A stretch of DNA of 64,000 nucleotides from Ceratopteris richardii (lineage: Eukaryota > Streptophyta > Polypodiopsida > Polypodiales > Pteridaceae): positions 126,051,664 through 126,115,663 of the forward strand of contig CM035423.1 in the NCBI GenBank assembly GCA_020310875.1, written 5' to 3'. This document shows, one piece after another, positions 22,435 through 34,377 of this stretch. Below the pieces are notes generated by a model. That model worked only from the letters and a program-made list of their open reading frames with translations, was not told where the DNA came from and made no database searches. Numbering within the stretch: the first letter of the stretch is position 1; each line of letters opens with the position of its first letter. The translations under genes and the position numbers were made by a program.

Positions 22435-24960
22435 TGGGATGATTTTGCCACTTCCTTGAAGCATGAATTTTTTTCTAATGATTTTAAGAAAATGACTAGA
22501 TCCTCTTTTACTTCTTGGGTTGCAAAGTGAAACAAAGGGCTCGAAAATTATGATGTGTTACGTGATATCGAAGATAAGTTTTCTCAAATCTCCACCTTTG
22601 ATGAAGAGGAGCTAACTAAAAGAAAGGTAAATCTGCTTTTGTAATCGGCCAATTCTAAACAATGAGTTGAACGTCTATTAACTTTTCTTGAGGATGTTAC
22701 CACTAATGACTGGAATGATCTAAAAGAAACAGTTAATAGAATCATAAAAAGAGAATTAAGACTAACCCAAATAGGTGCATGCCATGACAAAATACCAAGT
22801 CAAACACCTTCAAAGGAAACCAACTCACAAGCAAGCATAGTAAAAATGAAATTGGACATAAAAATGAAATTGGACATATAACTGTCTCCATACAACAATT
22901 GCATGACATCATGAATGATCTATAGGATCTTAAGGTTCAATTGTCAAATGTACAAAATCAAGAATCAAAACAAAGAAATATAATGCAAGAACAAAAAGGG
23001 GATAATAATAGTAAAAAGGAATTTTCAAGGAGATGCATATAGTATGATAGCACAATCCACACCAGTAGGGGTTGTGGGTCTTAACAAAATGCATTAAAAG
23101 AACATTTAGTCATATGGAATGACAATAAGTTGTGTTATTTTGATTCTAAAATTTCATCGGCTACTAACTTTGGTAAAGAAGGTATTCAATATGCATTCAA
23201 AGGATCCACAAGCAAAGGTAATGGAACTAACACCTATGCTTGTAAATTAGATTCAGCATTGCTGATAATGAAGGGATATGGGAAAATGTTCTTTCCATAT
23301 CCCAAAGAGTACAAAAGCTTACATCTACTACTCCTAGTGCATAGGAAACCAAATAAGGGAAGAAATTAGTTGGAATGTACCCATCAATTCTTTTTTTGTT
23401 TACACACATACAGTAAGTAAAGAAGAAAAGAGATGAGGAAAATAGAAGAATAATTAGGCAAGCCGAAAAAGAATTAGTTAAAAAAGAATTAGGTAGCTAA
23501 GAAAAATCCTAGCTACAAACTCATGTTTGATTTAGGGAAAAACATAGATTTTAAAAGGATCTTGAATGAAAACATTAGGAAGAATAAGATTTCCATGAAT
23601 TCAAAAGAATTATTTGGAATAATGAAAAGAGAAATGATTTATCAATTCATTAACCATTTCAGGAGGAAGCACCAAAATATTGAGGAGACTCAAAGCCATC
23701 ATCTTAAGGTAAGTAACTTGAATTTGAATAATGAATTTGTGTCATGTAATAAAAGGTTTTTTCACCCTATTGTAATTGATAACTCAAAACATGAAGAGGA
23801 GCCACAAATTCATTTCTCAAAAACTTTTTGGACTCATGGCACAACACAAACTATGGTAAAATTAGGTAATGAAGATCCATGTATTGCCTTGATTGATTCG
23901 AGTTCTGAAATCAATGTAGTGTCAAAGCATTTTTATGATCAAATGGCCTATAGATAAGGAACACGATTGGAAAATGAAGGCCGCTAACAATAAAATTGGT
24001 TGTCTTCATGGTGCATGTGCTAATGTTCCTATAATGGTAGGATATGTTAAAAATGAACACCATTTCTTTGTTCATGAGGATTGCACATACCCTATCATTC
24101 TAGGAAAAACATTTATTAGTGGTTCAAGAATGGAAACCAAAATAATGGATGATGGTTGCGCATTTGCTAGGATCAGATCATGCAATAGCGTGAAGGCCAT
24201 TCATTTCATGACTGTATGCGTGAATTATCCTGGAAATAGAATATCATTAAGAAAGGATCCCTTGTTTCATGTTCACCAATATTTTCCTTGAGTGCTCCCA
24301 ATAAGTAGGGGGATGTGAGCATATGCATGAGTAATGACTTGCTCAATAATTTTATTAAAAATGCTTCATCATTTTGTTCATCTATGGGGGGGATTTTCTT
24401 ATCTAGGGAGAAAAACCATAAGAAACCACTTAAAAATCTCATTAACAAGAAAGAAAAAGATTCAAAGTGTGACACATGGATTAATAGAGAAAGGTGAACT
24501 CATTGAAGGAGAAGTTGAATGCATTTCATATAATGACACTCTTCTACAACTAGGAACATCATTGCTTGAGGATTTTTTTCTCCAAAGGTTGTAAATGCTC
24601 CTTCCATTGAAATTTGAAACCATTCATCAATTTCTTGAAAACATAAAGAAAAACATGTTTGAGTTTGAGCCCATTGTTGAGAAAAAGATATGAAACCATG
24701 GATAAAGAGGTAAAACTGATTTCCCAACCACTTCCTTGTGATAGTAATGATAAAATGAGAATTGTGTGTGATGAAACACCCTTGAGAGATAAGTCTAAAT
24801 TTGGGCATACATTTTCTCATGATTCCATTGAATTAATAAAGTTTGGAAAATATGTTTTTTTTTTCACGTGAGATTGAGAGATTTAAAAGAATAATCTATA
24901 ATCATGGGAAAGCATTTTCAATGAAAGCAAGTGAGATAGCTTGTGTTGACCCTAAAGTTC
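22435..24960 (+). pseudogene. Ty3/gypsy gag-protease of an unusual lineage, truncated
   Basis: The gag part (22435-22800) reads WDDFATSLKHEFFSNDFKKM, then RSSFTSWVAK and DIEDKFSQIS. A zinc-knuckle relic near 23035 has lost one Cys. The ATNFGKEGIQY phrase follows it. The protease at 23880-24180 has ALIDSSSEINVVSKHFYDQ (DSS where DTG or DSG is usual), WPIDKEHDWKMKAANNK after a one-base frameshift at about 23940, ILGKTFISGSRMETKIMDDG and FARIRS. The linker to reverse transcriptase continues to 24960. There it stops exactly at the LTR of a minus-strand copia insertion, and the rest is missing. From memory this gag/protease wording is that of a gypsy lineage common in fungi. Several stops make it inactive. 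Confidence 0.7.
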
Positions 24961-25190
24961 TGTTGGAGTTTGAGGTCTTTGGAAGCATGCGAACAACACA
25001 AGGAAGAAGAAGAAGCTTGGAGCACAACACACAATATTGAGTGTATTACCAAGATAAAAATAGAAATATAGGTGACCAATTAGGGATATAGGCATATATA
25101 TAAGCCAGGGGAAAAAACCTTCTAAAAAGGAAAAAAGTGCCTCGGCGATCATAATGTGTTTGCACACATCACTACCTAAATATATCAACA
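24961..25190 (-). repeat. 3' LTR of minus-strand copia fragment
   Basis: On the minus strand it starts TGTTGATATATTTAGG and ends AACTCCAACA. It is the same family as 14617-14848 with moderate divergence. Its right neighbour is a purine tract (minus strand) and RNase H. Its left edge cuts the gypsy gene at 24960. Confidence 0.85.
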
Positions 25191-26405
25191 AAGCCCCTTG
25201 GGAGTGATGCGAAGAACAAGGAGCTAGCACTCATGTATCAGGACATGCCAAGGTATGTGGAATCAATCCACAAAATGAAGTAAGCCCAAAGATTTGCAGA
25301 AAGCTTCAAACTTCTCCCTAGGCAGAGCCTTTGTGAAAAGGTTTGCAATGTTCTCCTGCATGGGCACATATGCCAAGCTGATCTCTCCAACAGAGAACCT
25401 CTCCCTAACATAATGATAGTGCACCTCAATGTGCTTAGTGTGAGCATGGAACACAGGGTTCCTCGCAACTGCCAATGTGATATGATTGTCAGTGAAGATG
25501 GTGGTGGCAAAAGATTGACCAACACCCAAATTAGCCATAAGGTATTTGAGCCACACACACAAGAGTCGTTGTGAAAGCTACCCTATACTCAGCCTCACGA
25601 CTAGAAGTGACCAGAGTAGGCTGCCTCTTGCCCAACTAAGATATTCATGATATATAAAGCATGAAGCAAAAACCACGAGTGTCATAGCAACCAACATAGT
25701 GAGAGTCAAAAAAAGCATGTAAATCTAGTGGTAGTGATCCCCCCTTGGGATAAAACAGTCCAAGCAGCCGAGTACAAATCAAGTAGTGAAAGATGTGCTT
25801 AACTGCTTGCCAATGCTTGACACTTGGGCAATGCATAAACCTAATCATCTATGAGACAACAAACTGAATATCTAGCCAAGTAATGCATAAGTAAATCACA
25901 CATCCAAAATCTTGTTGGTAGAGAACAACATCAAATGCATCTCCAACATCATGAAAACTCAATCATAAAATTGTCTCCATAGGAGTAGCAATAGGTTTGC
26001 AATCTTCAAGGCCAAAACATTGCACTAATGTTTCAATATATTTTGTTTGACACAAAGCTATTCTGCCATGAACTTGCATAAATTGAATGCCCAAATAATG
26101 ATGCAAATGCCCCAAATTTGACATCTCAAATGAGGCATGCAAATCAGCCTTTTAATCAGCAATATGCTTCTCATTAGGACTAGTGAGCAGCATGGCATCA
26201 ATATAGACAACAATGATAAGAACCACATCATTTGCACGCTTAACAAATAAGGTGCTTTCAGTTGGACTATTTTCAAAACCATGTGCAATCAGATAGGTGA
26301 AAGAACTCGGAGAAGCTTGTAGAAGGTAGAAAACTGAGTTGCAAAGCAACGAAGTTTGGTTCAGCCAATTGGCACAAGACCAACCCTTGAGCTTATGGAA
26401 ATTCA
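25191..26405 (-). pseudogene. Copia reverse transcriptase/RNase H fragment
   Basis: Minus-strand frames give, in order, AYLIAHGFENSP-like sequence, VVLIIVVYIDAMLL (active-site phrase YVDD changed to YIDA), the RNase H stretch MIRFMHCPSVKHWQAVKHIF, HAFFDSHYVGCYDTRGFCF, and RNPVFHAHTKHIEVHYHYVR ending TKALPREKFEAFCKSLG. The order and wording match 13500-14553. The copy is 5'-truncated within reverse transcriptase and carries stops and frameshifts. The catalytic YIDA change alone would abolish polymerase activity. Confidence 0.9.
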
Positions 26406-26639
26406 ATTAAACCTTATAGGCATGTGATAACCTATGTACTTTGGAGCATCAAGGAGAAAGAGTTGATACAAAACAGATAGGTTTGTGCATTGACTAGCTC
26501 AAAAAACTTACTATCTTTGGATGAGACAATCAACTTCAAATGCTCATAGCGGCCAACATGATTACAATTGGAAAGAATCCTTTTAGAGGAGTGATACACA
26601 TAGGGTTGAATGTATATAATGCACAAGAGTACAAGAAAT

Positions 26640-26810
26640 AAGCAAAATATGCTTTTGGAATGATCCTCACACTCAAGAGTGGTACCTCCCATTTTTCAAG
26701 AATGCATAGAGATAGATCCTGAGATAGAAAAACAGGGATTTCTCCCAATCTACTAAACCAAATGACTTGAAATTTTATACACATAAACTAGACACTAATA
26801 GATTTCCAAT
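26640..26810 (-). repeat. Leader-like repeat module, copy 1
   Basis: The minus strand carries GTGTCTAGTTTATGTGTATA, then TTTGGTTTAGTAGATTGGGAGAAAT and a following block. These are shared with 61735-61990 and more distantly with 44690-44790. It has no coding potential. In the other two places the module lies shortly downstream of LTR sequence, so it is probably part of a retroelement leader. Confidence 0.55.
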
Positions 26811-28958
26811 GAGTGCTCATTCATCTAGCTTATAGCTCTATAGACAAAGCAGTAGCATTTGTAAGCTTACTGTTGTTGAAGAAGATGATGTAGAAAAATG
26901 GAGCAAGACAATTGGTAGAGGAGTGTTAGATGCAAATTATCATCTTGTGGTTGAAAATTCTCCTTAAAATGCATGGGATTAAGGTCTATTTGAAGGCTTG
27001 CCAAAGGGGCGTCATGACAGAGTGTGGAACCTCTCCGAAAGGGTGCTTAAATTATGTATAAATATGTGATCTCACTTAATTTAAAACAATCGCATTGGGA
27101 TTCATGCAGCATATAAGTTTGTGGGTACTTCTTCTCTCTCTACCTCATCTCCTTTGTCAATTTTGTACATTGTTTGTTGTAAGTATGAATCTTTGTATTT
27201 CCTCTTGTTATGGGTGATCACATTGTTTCTCCTATTAACATTGGCAAGCTCGAATGTTCATGTCCCCATAGTCCCTTGATTGCCCCGCTTGCGCATGGAG
27301 ATTCTCGCCGGTTTTTGGACCCTCGACCCACATGTTTGCCTTTTGAGCCACACTCTCAGAATAGGCTGAACCCCTAGGCGGGTATAAACCGGTCTTCCCA
27401 GGGATCATTGTTTGCAGATGTTCCACGTGATATCATGTTAAGTTCTATTCTTCTTGCTTCTTTTCGCCAAGGTATCATCGGCATGGTTGGCCTCACCTTG
27501 TGCTACTCCAAGCCACTCCCGAATCATTGGCCATTGATCGATCGTGACCCGTGTCCTCTGGGCTATGCTCACTTGATCATCACATGTGCTTCATGGGAGC
27601 CATCGAGCATGGAACTACTCATTTTCCTAGTGATGTCTTCATGAATGCTTCTCTAATGGGCTCATGATTTCACCTTTGAGTGTGTGATTGCAACCATTAT
27701 TCTGGATGGGGGGCAAGGGGCTCCAATTGATCATTGCTAAATATGAACCAATCCTGATTCTCCATCCCCATTGATTGTGGACCATCGTCGTGTTGACCTG
27801 ACTTAGGTGAAGCCTAGAATGATTGCACACGTCAGTTGGGCCACAGTGTCTAATCTTGATGATTGGCAACCGTTAATCCCGCTCTATGGTGCAATTGACA
27901 CCCGATAGGGCACTCTTTGTAGGAGCCATGGGCATTTCTACTATCTTCGCAATATATGCATCTGTGTTGGGTTAGCTTGGCTACTAACCAAATCCGATGG
28001 ACTGATGCTCACCGAATCTAGTGCTCACAGAGTAACTATTTGGGTCTATGGACTATGCTCTGCCATGTAAAGCTCTGCAAACTCTTCATGAGTCTGCCGC
28101 CTCCCCGTATCCTCATCATTATGAGGGCCTTCATAATCAGAACGGTGCCATTTTCTCACTACGCTCTACATCGATAAAGAGCAGACTGCCCATCATCATT
28201 GCTTTTGTTGAAGGTCTCCCGTACGCATCCAATTCTGGTGATCCCCTTGCTCTATTGGGTCCTCGTATCTCTGTCACTCCCGTTTGGAGTCCGATAGTGT
28301 CACTAAGTCAGCCCATAAGTTCCACCACATCTAGCTCTTTTTGGATGATTCCCCAGTGAATTTCATCGAGTTTAGTGCATTTTCACACATCCTTTTCCCC
28401 TTAGCACACTTCTGAGGCAATCAGGCTTCATTCCAATGTTTCTTGCTCGTCTCGATGGTCCATGATTGCATCACCCTGTGGAGTTCTCCCTGCGTTCACT
28501 GGTGGATCCCATCTCACAGAGAGATTCCTAGTTGTTTTTGACGTTTTCGACATGTGTTGATAGCCATGCCCCTAGGTGCATAATGTGCTTCCCGACAGTA
28601 CGCTCTATGCACTTTGGTGGTTACAGTGCTTGTGGTTCCACAGCCACATTTTGGTACTCCCCCAGTCATCATATGATGAGAAAAATCCATTTTTGTGCCT
28701 ATTGTTGTTTCATGTATTGCCACACCATTTCCACATGTGAGAGTGATGAATGTGCATGATAATATTCATTTGCATTCCATAATAGCTATCTCACTTCATT
28801 GACCCTTGTGCAAGTGCATGTCTTCATACACTCAGTTAGGTTCAAGATACTTCTCGGATTGATAATTTAAATGTGTAATCCCCACTATATGCACTTGTTG
28901 GTGATAGAGGAATAGTCTCTTTCATCACAAGTCCCTAAGTTCATGCTTACGTACACAC
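26811..28958. other. Unclassified stretch, probably including a 5' LTR at its right end
   Basis: From about 27216 to 28360 base composition is higher in GC and the frames are longer but broken by stops. No domain is recognisable. A TATA-like TATGTATAAATATG lies at about 27052. The right end, ...GTACACACA at 28959, is the inferred end of a 5' LTR because a tRNA-Asp primer site follows four bases later. The LTR start cannot be fixed without its partner. Confidence 0.35.
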
Positions 28959-28963
28959 ATTTT

Positions 28964-28983
28964 TTAGCACCGTTGCCAAGGAA
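28964..28983 (+). promoter_or_regulatory. Primer-binding site (tRNA-Asp type)
   Basis: TTAGCACCGTTGCCAAGGAA resembles TTGGCGCCGTTGCCGGGGAA. The spacing of four bases after ...ACACA is the same as in the gag-only element at 18708-18713. It marks the start of the gypsy element whose gag and pol lie at 31.3-36.2 kb. Confidence 0.7.
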
Positions 28984-29598
28984 GTATGAGTCCAACCAAA
29001 GTACTCGCATGATGGTAAAAGCTCTTAGGAGAAGATACGAGTTGTGAAGAGGTGAATACTCTACTTTCGTAAGTCAAATCTTTTTGCACTTATTACTTCG
29101 CACTTAGAAAGTGTGTGTAGTAAGTTATTAGACTTAGGAAAGTGAGTGAGTAGGAGTAGAGAGTAGGAAGGAGAGAGGAGGAGTAGAGTAGGTAGGTAGA
29201 TTCTCCAAAATCGCAAAAAATTCTTTTATTTATGTACCATTCAGTCTTGGGTTAGCCTGGGGTATAAAAGCCAGGAGCTTCATTTGAAAAATATGACTTC
29301 TATATGCAAGTATCATGGAGAGCTGACAACCAGTATCATGGCTGAGAGATCATGCACGTTTGCTATCCTAGAGAGAAGGTAAGCAAGGGGAGAATCAAGA
29401 GAGAGCATTAGTGAGGTGAGACCACCTAAGATTTATTGTGAAAATCAAATTAAAATCTCTAAAAATGTAACTACCAGTGCAATCAGTATCGCAGGGTTGA
29501 TATCATGGGATAGAGTGAGATTTTGCTTTCTACAGGCACATACAGTGAAATAAAGATGCACAAGGATCACAAACACACAAAAAAGTTCAAAAAAGTCC

Positions 29599-30220
29599 TT
29601 CATTCGAGTGAATTAAGCCCAAGTATCGTGATCGGTACCTTGATATCATGTATCATCAGGTTGAGTATCGCGATGCTGAAGTATCGTGCATCACGAGATT
29701 TTGAGCTTCATTCGAGTGAGTTAAGCCCAAGTATCGTGATCGGTACCTTGGTATCATGTATCATCGGGTTGAGTATCACGATGCTGAAGTATCGTGTATC
29801 ATAAGATTTTGAGTAGCGTATATCACGATTGTCATGTATCAGGATACTGAAGTATCCTGTATCACGATTGTCATCTATTGCGATATTGAAGTATGGAGTA
29901 TTGTGGTTGACATGTATCACGATACTGTGGTATTGTGTATCGTGTATTGTGGCAGTTGAGGTATTGTGTATCGTGACCATCTGTGTATCGCGATACATAA
30001 GTATCATGTATCATATACCCGAAGTGTCATGTATCGTGTATCGTGTATCATGAATTCCCCGTGTATCGTGTATCGTGGTATCTAAAGTATCGTGTATCTT
30101 CTGTCAGTATGTGTATTGTGTATCATCCGCCCTTCAGGTATCGTTTATTTTCCAAACCCTGTATTGTGACCTGAGAGGTATCGTGTATTGTCAGAAGCTA
30201 AGTATCGTGTATTGTGGACA
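29599..30220. repeat. GTATCGTGTATC array in gypsy leader
   Basis: It opens with a 108-base unit (TTCATTCGAGTGARTTAAGC onward) present twice, at 29599 and 29707. It then passes into irregular repeats of GTATCGTGTATC and relatives with self-complementary stretches (TATCGCGATA at about 29988). It lies between the primer site and gag of a gypsy element. The minus-strand open frame inside is low-complexity. Confidence 0.85.
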
Positions 30221-31339
30221 TTCTAGGGAAGGAGAACCTAAATTGGGCTAAGCCAACTCCTAGAATAAATACAAGCTTGAGAGACTTACAAAATTGACTG
30301 AGGTATCTAGTGGATGAACCTGCGCTCAGGACGTGTACTAGGAAGCCGATGTAATGTCATATCATTAGGAGGGAGTGTAAACTTACCCAATGCCAATTCC
30401 TAGTATTCTGACACCTCTAGTGAATCAGACGAAGAAGCTAGGATGGCTTTGGAAGACATGCATAGTTCAGTACCTTTGACAGGATTTATGTCCGTCATTG
30501 AAGGAGAATATAAGACCTCTCTAGAGTATGTGAACACCAACCACCATGACCTACCAATTTACATAGATGGACTAAATAGAACTGTAGCACGAATGAAGAA
30601 AGCAAATGAATCTGAGATAGTTCCTCAACCATATTAAAATATGAAGGAGGGTTCTATATGGATAAAAGAGGAATAATTTATGCAATGATCGACTGTCCAA
30701 AAACTATACTTGAACAGTAGGGAAGTGGGAATGTGGATCACACTAATGGGGAAGGGACTGAAGGTAGAGTGTCTACACCCAGAGGCAAGTCCAAAGTAAC
30801 TAGATTTTGGAGAGGTGACAAAATTCCTCAGGACGACGCATTGACTGATGTGTATATGGTAGCTGAGACGGAGAAATTACTACAAGCACCTTCATCTTTG
30901 TGGGGGAAAAAAGTAACCCGGTCACCATTTACGAGCTACAAGACCCGCAAGATCTCTCCAGAATCACTTATCTTGACACAAATATGAGGAATTATTGGGC
31001 CATCTCAGATCTGGAAAGGTCCCGATTAAGATATTAAGGCATTCCAGTGTTTCCTCCTAGAGACTCAGGAACTACTTCCCAGAATCATCAAGGAACATAC
31101 CAAAGTTATGCTTATCAGAACTCGAGGTAGGAGCAACAACAAAGTATTCCTGCAAGGACCAATGTTCAGTTTCCCACACTAGGAGCCAACCCTAACTATC
31201 AGCCGCCAACCAATGGAGAGCCTAGGAATAGAAATCCTATACCTGAGAGACCACCGTTAGGTAGGGGAGTTGGAGTTCAAGTAAGACATCCAGTCATTCC
31301 TGTGATGCCCAGACCACCAGAATCAGGAAGAAAATTATG
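30221..31339 (+). pseudogene. Decayed N-terminal part of gypsy gag
   Basis: There are short Glu/Lys-rich frames (e.g. 30443-30637, ALEDMHSSVPLTGFMSVIEG) and a Pro/Gln/Asn-rich stretch near 31200, with many stops. Position before a recognisable Gag core suggests the variable N-terminal Gag region. No motif confirms it. Confidence 0.35.
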
Positions 31340-33058
31340 ACCAATTCAAGTGGCCAAGTGTATGAGAGGCCATTATGATGGGTCTGACAAACCTTATAAT
31401 CACATAGCTGAATTCAAGCAAGTGATTCACATTGAACAAGTGGAAGAACTTATGATTCAATATGAGTCATTTGGGTTGACCCTTATGGATACCACTTTGG
31501 CCTAGTTCCAACCACTTGAACGGAATCGTTTTCTAAATATGGAACAAATATTTTAGGATGACATATTTGTTCCATGTTTCAGGAACAAATATGAAGAATT
31601 TACTAAGAGGGGTATTAAGAATAACTCTTCATCATTGACCCATAGTTTCAAGCAATCCCCTACAGAGCTAGTACGACTCGCTGCTCGAAGATTTCAGCAA
31701 TATGTGGATAGATGCCCCACAGAAGAAAGGCCTACTCAATAGAAAACGATTTCATTATTCTTAGAAGGACTAGTTAACGGATCCCTGAGAGCACTAGTCT
31801 CTGTAAAGAGATTCCAAACATTGATTGAATGCTTGAAGGAATGCATAGATTTGGAAGATAACTTATCTGAATACTTGAAGAGTCCCCAAACCAAGTGTAA
31901 GAGCGAAGATAGTCCTAGTAGTATCGCTAGTACAAGCAATAATGTAGAAGAAATTGCAAACTTAGTAGCCGAGAAGTTAGGCATTCAGGGACAAAAGAAC
32001 TACCCCAACCCCCCTTTAGGAAAGTCCATGCTAAGGAGATGTGTACATTATGGAGGGGATCATCCCTCTCACGTGTGCAATAGGGGAATTGTTCCATCAA
32101 ACCCTTACACATATAACCATCCACCAGTACAGAGTCAAGCCGAGTACTGCAGTATCCAATAGAAATACACCAAGGCCAAAAAATTTCCTTACAATAGACA
32201 ACCTAGACTAGGCCAACCACCACAATTCAAGCCATATGGATACCCAACTAGAGACCTAGGTAGGGAGTTTCCTAGATACCCATAGTACCAAAATCCACCT
32301 ACAAATCAATGTCCTTATGAATACCCTGGATACAACCCACCATAGGCGGTCTTGGGACAACAACTACCCCATCCTCTAAATGTAGTTCCGGTGAAATTTG
32401 CCCAAGCCAAAGAAACTAGAGAGACAACACTAGTACCAACTACCCCTTTGACTAACACGGACAACCATAATCAACCTTATGATTAGCACTGGGGAGATTG
32501 CTATACAAACAAAATTGATTTGATGAATTACGAGTAGGCTTACGAGCAATACCCATATGGACAAGACGTCTATGACCAATCATATGGATATGGTGCTGAA
32601 TATGCTACTCTAATGTACACAAATCCAAGAGCCCAAGCACCTTCTAGACTTGTAATTAGGCTCCCAATCCCTCGAGGACCGTGCTACCGATGTGAAGGAG
32701 ACCGTGCTAATGAAATGCACTTTGCCCTATCAACCACCACATAAGGTTTGGGAAGGATATTGTGGCGATTGTGGAAAAGAACATTTGTTTAGGGGTTTTC
32801 CAAAAAACCCTAACAAGACGAACCATACCACCCAAGTGAACGTAGTAGAAGTGGTAGAGCCCTTAGGGGTTGACAAAGAGTATACGGTACCATTGAAGGT
32901 GATTACAAGAGCAAGAGCTAAAGAAGGACCAGAAAAGTTAGACTCAAGTCGACACGAAACCAACAAGCTAGAAACTCCAGTACCTCAAGTAGTGCTAGAT
33001 TTGAAAGAATCTGAAGAAAATTCAAAGGTAAAACAAACTCCAAGATGGAAAGCTTGAC
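31340..33058 (+). pseudogene. Ty3/gypsy Gag with zinc knuckle (decayed)
   Basis: The core phrases HIAEFKQVIHIEQVEEL, SFKQSPTELVRLAARRFQQY, LFLEGLVNGSLRALVSVK and CIDLEDNLSEYLK lie between 31400 and 31900. A Cys/His motif RCVHYGGDHPSHVCNRG follows near 32040. A second knuckle-like stretch CYRCEGDRANEM is followed by YCGDCGKEHLFRGFPKNP at 32680-32810. Several stops (at about 31503, 31740 and 32160) interrupt it. Gag would form the particle. The closest relatives in the window are the gag at 16747-17500 and the fragment at 52705-53400. Confidence 0.85.
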
Positions 33059-33183
33059 AAGAGAAGCTAAGAAGCAAGCGGACTCAACAGAGAGAGGAAG
33101 AGAAGAGCAAAGAGGAGTCAAATCACACTGTAGCCCCCTAGAAAGGAGTTTAGTACCATGGAGAAAGAGCAATGTAAACAATA

Positions 33184-33870
33184 AGCAGGCTCAGTGCTAG
33201 CTGATCCCATGCCTGAAGATCTAGCCATGTGGATAAATGCCTATCAATCTAGATCAAAGCAGGACCAAGTGTGGAACAACACGAAGTGCGTTACCCTAGA
33301 GGGAATTTAGAAAGAGAAAGGTTGGAAATCTATAAAAAATTGGTCGAATTAGCTCAAAACACACTGGAAAAACCTATACAAGACCTTCCAGAGATGAGAA
33401 TACTTGATAGAGAATTTCAGGAAGGATTAGGGGTTCAAGACCCTCTAGAAGGCAGAAGGATTGTAGAGAAAGTTGAAAGCGTAGCCACTGAAAATCAAGA
33501 AAGAAGTTCGATGATTCCCGAAGTAGAAGCTAATTGGCGGAAGGATTTATGGGCTAAAGTCCAAGAAGAGAGATGGAGAAAAACTGAGGACATTAATCTG
33601 CCTTTCAAAGAGTTGGATGCAGATGAGAACCTAGGGAGGATGAATCATGCAATGAATTGTGACGAAGGTTCGGAGGAAGTAGAAAGCATAAACACACTAC
33701 CAAACTACATGGGAGAATATGAGCAGAATTTTGAACTTTATCATGCCCCAACAGTAAGAACGAAAGGGAAGGGACTTTCTAGAAATACATCAAACATACC
33801 ATGGAAGTTAAAGGAGACTAAAGTGCAATGTTCGATAACCTTCGAAGAATTACTAAAAATCAAACCATAA
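33184..33870 (+). CDS. Gag-protease linker region of gypsy element
   Basis: This is an open frame of about 200 residues from 33271, highly charged (ERERLEIYKKLVELAQNTLE). An upstream phrase in other frames matches LADPMPEDLAMWINAYQSR. The region is recognisably related to 53178-53381 (YPRGDLEKESLEIHKKSIEF). It has no catalytic motif. The conservation between two copies suggests a real part of the polyprotein between Gag and protease; the function is unknown. Confidence 0.5.
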
Positions 33871-33897
33871 TTATGGAGCATATTAGCTAAGCAACTC

Positions 33898-34377
33898 ATG
33901 CAAAGAGAAGTAAAAACATTCAACAAGGAGGCCAATGAAGATACGCATACAATTCAAATCCCTGTAGATAAAGTGGGAGACTTCAGTGAAGGTGATGAAG
34001 GTAACATATGTCTACCCATCACTTTCCAAAGTTACACCACAAAGGCAATCCTAGACATGGGAGTTGGAGTAGGAATAGCTACAAAAGAAATATGGGAGAA
34101 ATGGGGAAAACCACCATTACGACCCACAAGAATGAAATTACAATTAGCTCATGGTCACACCAAAAAACCCCTGGGATTGTTAGAGAATGTAGTGTTGACA
34201 TGTGGAGTAGATTTTGAGCACACATTAGCTATTTGTCAATTTGAGAGAGCTAATAATTATGAAATGATCTTGGGAAGACCATTTATGAGACAAATAAGGG
34301 TAGTGCAAGACTGGGGTAGAGATTGTGTATATCTGCAACATAGGGGCACAACTACTCTCCATATATACGCTTATTGA
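33898..34377 (+). pseudogene. Gypsy aspartic protease
   Basis: The frame of 159 residues contains ICLPITFQSYTTKAILDMGV, then GIATKEIWEKWG, and the flap/C-terminal phrase YEMILGRPFMRQIRVVQDWG. It is a retroviral-type aspartic protease that would cut the polyprotein. The catalytic triad reads Asp-Met-Gly where Asp-Thr/Ser-Gly is usual, which probably disables it. It follows the linker region and a stop, in a different frame from the reverse transcriptase downstream. Confidence 0.75.

Noticed and set aside
27216..28360. Host gene in the more GC-rich stretch
   Set aside because: Frames are broken by stops on both strands and show no domain or splice pattern that I could support.
29708..30007. 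Minus-strand open frame in the GTATC array
   Set aside because: The protein is low-complexity and follows directly from the DNA repeat.
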